DNA from: Terrisporobacter petrolearius
GTDB lineage: Bacteria > Bacillota > Clostridia > Peptostreptococcales > Peptostreptococcaceae
Direction: 5' to 3' (one strand)
DNA length: 64,000 nucleotides
Assembly: GCF_032598785.1 (NCBI RefSeq)
Contig: NZ_CP102984.1
A model generated the notes under the pieces. That model searched no databases, had not been told where the DNA came from, and was given only the letters and a program-made list of their open reading frames with translations. Made by a program: the position numbers and the translations under genes. Within the stretch, counting starts at the first letter, position 1. Each line of letters starts with the position of its first letter. Positions 27,013-34,806 of the stretch are shown here, piece after piece.

Positions 27013-28107
27013 TTATTTCATGCCTAAAACAAAGTTAAAAATCTTAACTCTGTATAAAATTTCATAACCAATAAATGTTAAAATTGCTGAAAAAATTATT
27101 ATTAGTCCTATGGATAAAGCAGTAGATTTAACTGTAGGTACAATTAAAATTGCAAGAACTAATAAAATAGGTTGATGAATAATATAAATTGGAAAAGTAC
27201 GCTTATTTAAGAACCTTAGAAGTTTATTATTTTTATTAAAATGAACACTACTAAAACCTATAACTGTACAAATTGCAGATATTAAAACACCGTTTTTTAA
27301 AATACTATCAATAATCCATACTGTTAAATTACTATCTTCTGGTCTAAGTAATAATGTATAAGTTACACCACAAATTCCGAAAAAAATAAGGGCAATTAAA
27401 TACTGAAAGCGATGACTTATTAATTTTTCTAAAAGTGTATCATCTTCATAAACAATATAACCTAGCAAGAAAATTAATAAACATCCTACTATGCTTTTTC
27501 CCATTATACCTGGAAACAAGTCGCTACACATTCCAAGCATCAATAAAAATATAAAACTAAATTTATTTACAAAAGCCTTTTTTAAGAAATGAACTATATT
27601 TATTCCTTTTTCCTTTTTAAAAACTAAAGATAAAATAATTCCGCCCAAGATAGAAACAACAAATAAATATAGTATAAACCATAAGTGAGCAGGGGTAAAA
27701 GCTCCATCATAGCCTGTAAAATCAGTTACGTTTGAAAAAAAGAAACCTAAGTGACTAAAATAATTCAAGTTTACTTCACCACGCCAAACTCTTGCCAAAT
27801 AAGTTTGTGGTGGTACTAAAAATATAAGTCCAAATAAAAGTGGTACAAGAAGCTTTTTAATTCTTTCTACTATATATTCCTTCATATTTCTACGCTCAAA
27901 GGAAAAATATGTGGAAGCTCCTGCGAGGAAAAATAGCATAGGCATATACCATGTAAATAATAATAAAATTATTATGTTTGCAAAAAAGTTCTTTTCTTGT
28001 GAAATAATATAAAAATCCCCAAATTTACAAAATATAGCGCAAGTATGATAAACAAAAAGCATGAGTATGCTTATGTTTCTAATCCAGTCTATTTCATATC
28101 TTCTCAT
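27013..28107 (-). CDS. Acyltransferase 3 family membrane protein
   Basis: 364-residue polytopic protein. It begins MRRYEIDWIRNISILMLFVY, the typical opening of acyltransferase 3 (PF01757) with the conserved Arg after 'D-IR', followed by the His of FVYHTCAI, and carries about ten hydrophobic segments. These enzymes O-acylate cell-surface sugars or peptidoglycan. ATG 28107 has GGAGGG five bases upstream; a TTG at 28119 would overlap that site. It is transcribed alone, leftward. Confidence 0.85.
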   Translation of the reverse strand: MRRYEIDWIRNISILMLFVYHTCAIFCKFGDFYIISQEKNFFANIIILLLFTWYMPMLFFLAGASTYFSFERRNMKEYIVERIKKLLVPLLFGLIFLVPPQTYLARVWRGEVNLNYFSHLGFFFSNVTDFTGYDGAFTPAHLWFILYLFVVSILGGIILSLVFKKEKGINIVHFLKKAFVNKFSFIFLLMLGMCSDLFPGIMGKSIVGCLLIFLLGYIVYEDDTLLEKLISHRFQYLIALIFFGICGVTYTLLLRPEDSNLTVWIIDSILKNGVLISAICTVIGFSSVHFNKNNKLLRFLNKRTFPIYIIHQPILLVLAILIVPTVKSTALSIGLIIIFSAILTFIGYEILYRVKIFNFVLGMK

Positions 28108-28252
28108 CCAGCCCTCCAAATTTATAATAAGTTACAAAACATTCTTGCTATTTATTTTACTTTACCATAAATTTAGTCACATGTATTTATAAATTAATAA
28201 TAATAAATTAGAAAATATTAAAGCTGAAAGATAATTCTTCCAGCCATTTTAT

Positions 28253-28774
28253 TTATCCAATTTTAACAATATTTAAACTTGCAGGGCATCCTTCATTGGT
28301 AAAACTATCAATAGTTTTACTATTGGAAAAGCTATTGTTTTTTAATTTAAGGATAGCATTTTCACAAATATAAACTATATCATCACCAATAATAAACATA
28401 CAATTTTTATTACTAGGATCTACAACCCCAAAGATTCTTTGGATGTTCTTTTGTAGAATATTATTAACATATAGACCTATACTTTGTTCAATAGGGTCTT
28501 TCTTACCCTCTATATTAACTGGAATCTTATATATTATATGATATACACCAGATTTATTGACTTTTATAGTTGTAGGACTAACAAGAAGGATATCTTCATT
28601 AAATATTTCAGTCATATTAAATGGAAAATACTCATCTACACCTACATTTACTAATTCTGTTTGTAGAAAAGTAGCATAAGAGCTTTCTTTATTACTGCGC
28701 TCTTTTAATATATTGCAGAGGTTTTTTAATAAGTGATTATAATTTTTATTATAGTCATTAAACTCTTCTTTCAT
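28253..28774 (-). CDS. BclA-C/C1q-like jelly-roll protein without collagen stalk
   Basis: 173 residues. The middle and end have the beta-sandwich pattern of BclA C-terminal (exosporium) domains: VNKSGVYHIIYKIPVN, QSIGLYVNNILQ and the late DIVYICENAILKLKNNS. The N-terminal 45 residues are helical and polar, in place of the collagen-like GXT repeats of true BclA. A spore-surface role is inferred from the fold and from CotF and SASP genes in the window. GGGGTG precedes the ATG. The patatin gene lies 60 bases upstream on the same strand, so the two may be co-transcribed. Confidence 0.5.
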   Translation of the reverse strand: MKEEFNDYNKNYNHLLKNLCNILKERSNKESSYATFLQTELVNVGVDEYFPFNMTEIFNEDILLVSPTTIKVNKSGVYHIIYKIPVNIEGKKDPIEQSIGLYVNNILQKNIQRIFGVVDPSNKNCMFIIGDDIVYICENAILKLKNNSFSNSKTIDSFTNEGCPASLNIVKIG

Positions 28775-28835
28775 TGACGTTACACCCCCTAGTATATTTT
28801 ATGATGAGCTTTTCAAAAGATTTACAAAATAAGAT

Positions 28836-29750
28836 TTATAAACGATAATATTTAAGATAAGTATTAAAGTCCCAATTTTTCAAGAAGGATTTAGCTGAAA
28901 AATATCCAGAGTTATATAAAGCTTTGGTTTGTTCGTTAGATATATCAAAATCTGTAGTATCGATACCTAAGGTTGGAATATTGACAATTCTAACTGCATC
29001 ACAATCTTTAAAATATACTTCCTCGCTTGTTGCAAGACTTGTTTCTATTACATCTATTGAATAGGGAATAAATCCATTTTGATTTTTGCTTGGTTTTTCA
29101 ACATTATTATATAAATTCAAACCAAATGTAGGCCATCTTGGCTTACGTTTTACATCGAAAATCCAAATAGGGAAGTTGCTCAAAAGTCCGCCATCAACAA
29201 TATAACAAGGAGTTTTTCCACTATATAAAATTACTGGTTCAAAGAAAAATGGTATACTAAGGCTCATTCTAACAGCTTTTGCTATTTCAAAATCAAGTGG
29301 ATTTATATTGTACTCAACTAGGTCATCAGGCAAGGTAATTAATTTATGGCGAGTAACATCTGTTGCAATAACCTTTAATTTACTTTCACCATTAACATAA
29401 ATATCTCTAAAATATTTTTTTCCTTTTCTTTCAAATTTTTCTGTTAAAAAATTTTCTACATAATCTCCTGCGTGTAGGCCCTTGGAAACAAATAGAGAAG
29501 CGATAGGTCCGAATAAAGGAATAGATTGTAATTTATTTTTATCTGCAAACTTATTATAATCCAAATAAAACATAATATTGCTTATTTCACTGGCACTATA
29601 ACCAACAGCTACTAAGGAAGCAACAATTGCTCCAACTGATGTACCTGCAGCCCTTTTCCATATATATCCTTCTTCTTCAAAAAAAGAAAGAGCACCCACA
29701 AGAGCTATTCCTTTAACACCCCCACCTTTGCAAACTAAATCTGCATACAT
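28836..29750 (-). CDS. Patatin-like phospholipase
   Basis: 304 residues with the patatin catalytic dyad and oxyanion hole: GGGVKGIALVG near residue 9, GTSVGAIVAS (GxSxG nucleophile) near 37 and VDGGLLSNFP with the catalytic Asp near 190. It is a cytoplasmic serine lipid acyl hydrolase, with no signal peptide. GGTGGTG lies upstream of the ATG. Phospholipid turnover during sporulation or signalling is possible but not shown. Confidence 0.9.
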   Translation of the reverse strand: MYADLVCKGGGVKGIALVGALSFFEEEGYIWKRAAGTSVGAIVASLVAVGYSASEISNIMFYLDYNKFADKNKLQSIPLFGPIASLFVSKGLHAGDYVENFLTEKFERKGKKYFRDIYVNGESKLKVIATDVTRHKLITLPDDLVEYNINPLDFEIAKAVRMSLSIPFFFEPVILYSGKTPCYIVDGGLLSNFPIWIFDVKRKPRWPTFGLNLYNNVEKPSKNQNGFIPYSIDVIETSLATSEEVYFKDCDAVRIVNIPTLGIDTTDFDISNEQTKALYNSGYFSAKSFLKNWDFNTYLKYYRL

Positions 29751-30158
29751 TATTATTCACCACCAATATTAAATTAGTACCTATAGAATTTGGTACAATA
29801 CATAATATGTAGATTAATATAAAGATGATAAATATTATAATGAAAGTGTTAAAAATTCTTGGAGAAACTTTGTATCAATTTTTATGAATATTATATAATA
29901 ATTCCTAGTAGGATATAATATCACCTATATCTAAAATATAATAATCTGTAATAAATATTTATATCATACAAAAAAACTAAAACTGTTAAATTTAATAAGA
30001 ATTCTGTATACTTTAGTTAATTGGTTAACAAAATATAAAATAAAAAAGGAATTATTTATTAGAAACAGAATATTATATATAAACCTAGTTATTTTAACTA
30101 TTGAACAGATATTAAAATGTGTGAAATCCCCCACATTCTAATACAATTATAATAATTT

Positions 30159-30193
30159 AGCACCTTATGCACCTATGCATTTGGTGCTTTTTT
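30159..30193 (+). terminator. Terminator with no gene visible upstream
   Basis: A two-part hairpin (AGCACC-TT-ATGCA, loop CCTA, TGCAT-TT-GGTGCT) is followed by TTTTTT. A second hairpin (AATGTG/CACATT, about 30117-30136) lies just before it. The 400 bases between the patatin start and this point contain no plausible coding frame, so it may end a small RNA, a leader or a decayed gene. Confidence 0.65.
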
Positions 30194-30338
30194 CTATATT
30201 TCTTTAACAAGGAAAATTTATTAAAAAAGGACATGTATAGGTGTTTTTTAAGTTATTTTTTATGAAAATTTGAATAAATAGTAATATATAATTATTTTTC
30301 CTAGTTATTATATAAATTTTAGAAAAGAAGGTGAAAGT

Positions 30339-30512
30339 TTGAGCAAAAATCAGAGCATAAAAGTAACAATTAGTTTTAAAGAAAATTATAGAGATCTAAC
30401 TTTATACAATTATCTTTTGGAAGATATAAAGAATCAATACGGAATAAGCTCCTATGTGAAAAATTTAATAGAAAGGGATATGGAAATAAGAAAAACAAAA
30501 ACAGGCTCATAA
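30339..30512 (+). CDS. Small ribbon-helix-helix-like protein
   Basis: 57 residues from TTG 30339, behind GAAGGTG: MSKNQSIKVTISFKENYRDL, then a helix (TLYNYLLEDIKNQYG), a turn and a second helix (SSYVKNLIERDMEIRK). The pattern of a short strand followed by two helices with 'S-YVKNLIERDME' is that of CopG/MetJ-type DNA-binding proteins common in plasmids and toxin-antitoxin loci. No toxin-like gene is adjacent. A terminator overlaps its stop codon, which supports it being a real, separately transcribed gene. Confidence 0.65.
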   Translation: MSKNQSIKVTISFKENYRDLTLYNYLLEDIKNQYGISSYVKNLIERDMEIRKTKTGS

Positions 30513-30528
30513 TTTATGAGCCTGTTTT
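30498..30528 (+). terminator. Terminator overlapping the small RHH gene end
   Basis: AAAACAGGCTCATAA and TTATGAGCCTGTTTT; the left arm is inside the last codons of the gene. Confidence 0.85.
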
Positions 30529-30650
30529 AGAAATATAATAATACAAGGAGAAATAATTTAATAATAGTAAATATTGTATGAAGTACCATTAATAAATTAC
30601 TTACTAGTAATTGTAGTCTAATTTTTAACAATTCACAATAAGATTAATTG

Positions 30651-31610
30651 TTAAAAATTAAAAAAAATCTGTTCTTTTAATATTTTATTACCCTGAATCC
30701 TAGTATCTACCTGGTTTAGTCCATCTATAAATATATTTTCTATTTTGTTTATATTATAACTATTATCAATTATTATTGTATTTTTATCTTCTAGTAATTT
30801 CATATTCCCACTTCTACATCTACAATTCATACTATTATGTTTATAGCAACAGATTATTTTATTTTGATTTTTTGCAAAATTTACAGTATGCATAGTTCCA
30901 CTATTGGTCTCACATTCTACAACTATTACACCTAAAGAGAGAGCACTTTGTAAACGGTCTCTTTCTACAAAATGATTTTTGTAAGGTTTTTCCAGAGGAA
31001 AATACTCACTCACAATACATCCATTATTGTAAAGTATTTCTTCACATAAAAGCTTATGATTAGATGGATAAATATTTGATATTCCACTAGGTAAAACTGC
31101 TACTGTTTTATTGTGATTTTTTACCGTAGAGATATGTGCATTATAATCTATGCCATGAGCCAGACCACTGACAATTATATAATTTTTATTTGAAAATATT
31201 TCAGCAAGATTTCTAGTTATTTTTTCACTTTCTAATGTGGGACGTCGAGTTCCTATAATTGCTACAGATTTATTTTCAATAATACAAGACTTATTTCCTT
31301 TATAAAATATAATTACAGGGTTATTTTCAATAACTTTAAGTTTTATAGGAAAATCTTCGTCTAAAATGGTCATTATTTTTATATTATTTTTTTCACAATG
31401 ATTAATAATACTTAAACTTTTATTTTTTGCCAATATTACATCTTGTATGTTTAAATTTAATTTATAACTTGGAAGGTTTTTAATAATAAAATTAAAAATC
31501 TCAAAAGAATTAATAGATGATGGCAAAGGGTTAAGTATTAATTTATTAATTGTTTTTTTACCAATTTTATTTATATTAAGTAAAGTTAAAATTAATTCTG
31601 TTTTTGACAT
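30651..31610 (-). CDS. DprA/Smf-like SLOG-domain protein, divergent subgroup
   Basis: 319 residues. After an N-terminal helical domain, residues about 112-270 form the DprA Rossmann fold: AIIGTRRPTLESEK, VSGLAHGIDYNAH and TVAVLPSGISNIYPSNH. The segment corresponding to the FPxRNRIIAGLS motif reads FVERDRLQSALSLGVIVVE followed by GTMHTVNFAKNQNK, which marks a paralogue subgroup distinct from canonical DprA. The usual C-terminal winged helix is not evident. Canonical DprA loads RecA on incoming single-stranded DNA; the role of this subgroup is unknown. It is not in a topA/rnhB context and stands alone. TAGGAG precedes the ATG. Confidence 0.8.
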   Translation of the reverse strand: MSKTELILTLLNINKIGKKTINKLILNPLPSSINSFEIFNFIIKNLPSYKLNLNIQDVILAKNKSLSIINHCEKNNIKIMTILDEDFPIKLKVIENNPVIIFYKGNKSCIIENKSVAIIGTRRPTLESEKITRNLAEIFSNKNYIIVSGLAHGIDYNAHISTVKNHNKTVAVLPSGISNIYPSNHKLLCEEILYNNGCIVSEYFPLEKPYKNHFVERDRLQSALSLGVIVVECETNSGTMHTVNFAKNQNKIICCYKHNSMNCRCRSGNMKLLEDKNTIIIDNSYNINKIENIFIDGLNQVDTRIQGNKILKEQIFFNF

Positions 31611-31678
31611 AATAACACTCCTATTAAATTAGTTTCTCAAATTAACATAAATTTTAATAGGAAATGATTTCATTTATA

Positions 31679-32281
31679 TTAAGTTCTATTATTAACTATT
31701 GTTGATACTACGCTTAATATACCTGCCAAAATATCATTGGATACATCATTTATATTTATAAATGGTTTTGGAGGTTCTTTATATTTCCCTAAACTTTTCC
31801 CCATAATCATAATATCATGCCATTTACCAAGTTTATAACCACAATTTGGATATAATCCTAGTTTTTTAAAACCAAAGAATTCATGAAATTTAATACTACT
31901 ATCATTTGGACTAGTTATTTTACAATAAACATTTTTTATATTTTGGTGAGCTAAAATTTGCAAAATACAAGTATATAATCCTCTGCCAACACCTCTATGA
32001 GTGTATTTCTTGTCAACATAAATAGAAAGCTCCACATTCCAATTATAAGCATCTCGCGCCATATATCTATTAGCATATGCATACCCTATAACTTGATTAT
32101 TTAATTCACACACAATATAAGGATAGTTTTCTCTACTTTTTTCAATTCTACTACGGATTTCATCAATGGTAGGTACTGCGTACTCAAATGTTATTGATGT
32201 GCTAATTACATAAGGTGCGTAGATTTTTAAAATTGCTTTTGCATCATTCTTCTCAGCAAATCTTATAACAAATTCATTCAT
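31679..32281 (-). CDS. GNAT N-acetyltransferase, phosphinothricin/methionine-sulfoximine type
   Basis: 200 residues. The first 165 match the PAT subfamily: IRFAEKNDAKAILKIYAPYV, STSITFEYAVPT, the acetyl-CoA loop HRGVGRGLYT and GFKKLGLYPNCGYKLGKWHD. A 30-residue tail beyond the usual end is not recognised. Members acetylate methionine sulfoximine or sulfone and related amines. It is monocistronic, leftward. Confidence 0.85.
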   Translation of the reverse strand: MNEFVIRFAEKNDAKAILKIYAPYVISTSITFEYAVPTIDEIRSRIEKSRENYPYIVCELNNQVIGYAYANRYMARDAYNWNVELSIYVDKKYTHRGVGRGLYTCILQILAHQNIKNVYCKITSPNDSSIKFHEFFGFKKLGLYPNCGYKLGKWHDIMIMGKSLGKYKEPPKPFININDVSNDILAGILSVVSTIVNNRT

Positions 32282-32364
32282 ATATACACCTTCTTATATC
32301 TATTATTTATTAAAAGTGTAATGAAAAATAATAGAATAAGCAATAAGAATAGAATAAAATAAAA

Positions 32365-32400
32365 AAATACCGTAATAAAAATGCATTTATTACGGTATTT
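32365..32400 (-). terminator. Terminator of the CotF-family gene
   Basis: AAATACCGTAATAAA pairs with TTTATTACGGTATTT across a six-base loop. Flanking A7 gives the T-run on the minus strand. Confidence 0.85.
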
Positions 32401-32413
32401 TACAAATAATTGT

Positions 32414-32902
32414 CTAATTATACATGTTATGTTGATTCATATAATTATAAATTTGTTCTCCATGTTCTTGTTCTTCTTTTTGAATATGATTTAAAACTTG
32501 TCTGATATTTTTATCTTTAACTTCAAATATAGCTGTGTTATATGTAGCAGAAATATATTTTTCAGTAGATAAAGTATCTTGACATAACATTTTATCATTT
32601 TCATCATATGTACCACTAGATACATTATTTACCATATTAGGCATTGAAAGTGTGCTATCTTGCTGCATTTGTTGATTTTGACTGTTTTGGTTACCAGAAT
32701 TAACATTTGGTACTGTACCATTTAATATTTGATTAATGGAATCTAAATGTTCTTGTTCTTTTTGAGCCAAAGAAGAAAATAATTGTTTTAGTTCTTGACA
32801 CTTAGCTCTTTTAGAATAATCATTATACTTTGAAACACATAAAGTTTCATGACTTTTTTCATCTTCAAGTAAAAGTCTTTCTTTTGTAGTTAAATTTACC
32901 AT
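32414..32902 (-). CDS. CotF-family spore coat protein
   Basis: 162 residues of the Coat_F family (ferritin-like four-helix fold). It starts LTTKERLLLEDEKSHETLC, continues with SLAQKEQEHLDSINQILNG, and ends HIQKEEQEHGEQIYNYMNQ. A Gln/Asn-rich linker (NQNSQNQQMQQ) joins the two helical halves. It is expected in the spore coat under late mother-cell control; the promoter is not identified. AGGTGT lies before the ATG. Confidence 0.88.
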   Translation of the reverse strand: MVNLTTKERLLLEDEKSHETLCVSKYNDYSKRAKCQELKQLFSSLAQKEQEHLDSINQILNGTVPNVNSGNQNSQNQQMQQDSTLSMPNMVNNVSSGTYDENDKMLCQDTLSTEKYISATYNTAIFEVKDKNIRQVLNHIQKEEQEHGEQIYNYMNQHNMYN

Positions 32903-33103
32903 AATAACACCTCCACTTTTAGTTTTAGTTTGTATAATTGAGCAAAATTTATTCTACTTATCTCATAATATTTACTTTTATTATAAAATTTATTATTCAA
33001 GAGTATAATATAAATATATAAGGATATAATTAAGAATGTAAAACCTTTATTTTTTATTCTTGATTTTATTTATATTCTCGGTTTCTAATTAAGATATTGC
33101 AGG

Positions 33104-33138
33104 AAAAGACTAAGTAAAAATATTACTTAGTCTTTTTT
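33104..33138 (+). terminator. Terminator in a gene-free interval
   Basis: AAAAGACTAAGTAA and TTACTTAGTCTTTTTT. It lies about 200 bases behind the divergent cotF start, so a plus-strand transcript of at most 200 bases would end here. A TATAAT at 33004 could serve as its -10. No coding frame is apparent; the interval 32903-33430 otherwise shows nothing recognisable. Confidence 0.7.
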
Positions 33139-33430
33139 CGTTCTAAAAAGTATTAGATTTTCTTGTAGTGGAAAAATTTTTTCTAAAATAAAATAAAAAT
33201 TCTGTCGTTTATAGTAACAAAAACTTATTGTGCTTAATAATATAGACTATAAATGGTTATAAAAATCAAAACTAAATTATAAAACTCTTATTAATCCTAA
33301 AAAATTAAAAGAGTACAAAAGCATAATTAATTGGATACTAAGATAGCCATTTATTAAAGCGAGGACTTTCAAAATTACAATTCTATACAACTTCAGATGA
33401 TAGTTCATGTAATAAACAGGCCATTAAAAG

Positions 33431-33460
33431 AAAAGAATCTACTAAAAAGTAGGTTCTTTT
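33431..33460 (+). terminator. Hairpin just before the GH25 lysozyme gene
   Basis: AAAAGAATCTACT pairs with AGTAGGTTCTTTT (one G-U). Only four T follow, and the ribosome site of the next gene begins 15 bases later. It is either the end of an upstream transcript or an attenuator-like leader element. Confidence 0.5.
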
Positions 33461-33488
33461 CCATATATATAATAAGGAAGTGATTAAA

Positions 33489-34502
33489 ATGGCAACTATT
33501 AAAGGTATTGATGTGTCAAAACATAATGGAAATATTAATTGGAAGAAAGTAAAAGATGATGGTATAAAATTTGTTATTATTAGAGCAGGATATGGATCAT
33601 CTACTGTAGACGAAAAATTTGAAGAATATATTAAAGGTGCTATTAAAGAAAATATTGATGTAGGAATATATTGGTTTAGCTATGCCATAAGTGAGAAGAA
33701 AGCCAAACTTGAGGCTGTTAAGTGTATGGAAGTAATTAAGCCTTATAAAGATAAAATAACTTATCCTGTTTTTTATGATTTTGAGTATGATAGTGTAAAT
33801 TATGCAAAAAAACAAGGAGTAAAAATAAATAAAACTAAGGCCACAGAATTTGCTTATGCCTTTTTAAAGGAAATTGAAAAAGGAGGATACATTCCTGGTC
33901 TTTATACAAACATAGATTTTTCCAACAATTATTTCTTTAAAAGCCTACAAAGAGATTATGATTTATGGATAGCTCAATATGCTTCAAGATGTTCCTATAG
34001 TGAGCCCCATGTAATGTGGCAATATAGTGAAAGTGGAAGAGTATCTGGAATTGATGGAGATGTGGATCTAAACTATTGCTATAAAAAATATTCAAGCAAA
34101 AGTTATAAAAATAATAATTCAAACATAGATAAAAACAACCCTACAAACACAAATAAAGATAAGGATAAAGAAGATAGTATATCTGAAATTTTAATTAAGT
34201 CATTGCAAAATTCTTTAAATAAATCCTATAATTGTAATTTAACTGAAGATGGAATATTTGGACATAAAACAAAAGCAGCTGTAGAAAAACATCAATTAAG
34301 CATAAAAAATAAAAACAAAAAATTAGAACATACAAAATGGTTACAAAAAGCATTAAAAGAATTAGGTTATGATATTGCAATTGATGGATACTTTGGAAAA
34401 GATACACAGAAAGCCGTAGAAAAATATCAAAAAAAGAAAAATCTTACTGTTGATGGAATAGCAGGAATTAAAACACATGAATCTATAATTTCATACATTT
34501 AG
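33489..34502 (+). CDS. GH25 lysozyme with two peptidoglycan-binding domains
   Basis: 337 residues from ATG 33489, behind GGAAGTG; GTG 33480 is an alternative start. Residues about 3-195 are a glycoside hydrolase 25 (muramidase) domain with KGIDVSKHNGNINW, FVIIRAGYG, the catalytic YDFEYD and VMWQYSESGRVSGIDGDVDLN. After an Asn/Lys/Asp-rich linker come two PG_binding_1 repeats (NCNLTEDGIFGHKTKAAVEK and DIAIDGYFGKDTQKAVEKYQ). There is no signal peptide, so release would need lysis, a holin or a mother-cell role. No phage genes are nearby. Confidence 0.9.
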   Translation: MATIKGIDVSKHNGNINWKKVKDDGIKFVIIRAGYGSSTVDEKFEEYIKGAIKENIDVGIYWFSYAISEKKAKLEAVKCMEVIKPYKDKITYPVFYDFEYDSVNYAKKQGVKINKTKATEFAYAFLKEIEKGGYIPGLYTNIDFSNNYFFKSLQRDYDLWIAQYASRCSYSEPHVMWQYSESGRVSGIDGDVDLNYCYKKYSSKSYKNNNSNIDKNNPTNTNKDKDKEDSISEILIKSLQNSLNKSYNCNLTEDGIFGHKTKAAVEKHQLSIKNKNKKLEHTKWLQKALKELGYDIAIDGYFGKDTQKAVEKYQKKKNLTVDGIAGIKTHESIISYI

Positions 34503-34505
34503 TTT

Positions 34506-34533
34506 AAAGTACCAGGGTGTCTGGTACTTTTTT
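34506..34533 (+). terminator. Terminator after the GH25 gene
   Basis: AAAGTACCAG, loop GGTGT, CTGGTACTTTTTT. Confidence 0.88.
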
Positions 34534-34806
34534 AACGTGCTATTTAAAAAAATAAAGTTCCTGCACCTTAATATAAAGGTGTTCAATTATAACTAATTCA
34601 TTTTTATAAAATTCGTGATAATACACATTATAATGTCATTTTACATTTTATAACAATAAAATATAAAATGGTATTATATATCTAAAAATAGTATTTTTTA
34701 ACTTACAAAATACTTTGAATTCAAACAGATTCTGTTATAAAATATTTATATACAAAAAAAAAGAAAAAAATTGTTCTTTTTATGGGTGAAAGAAAAGGGG
34801 AAAGAT

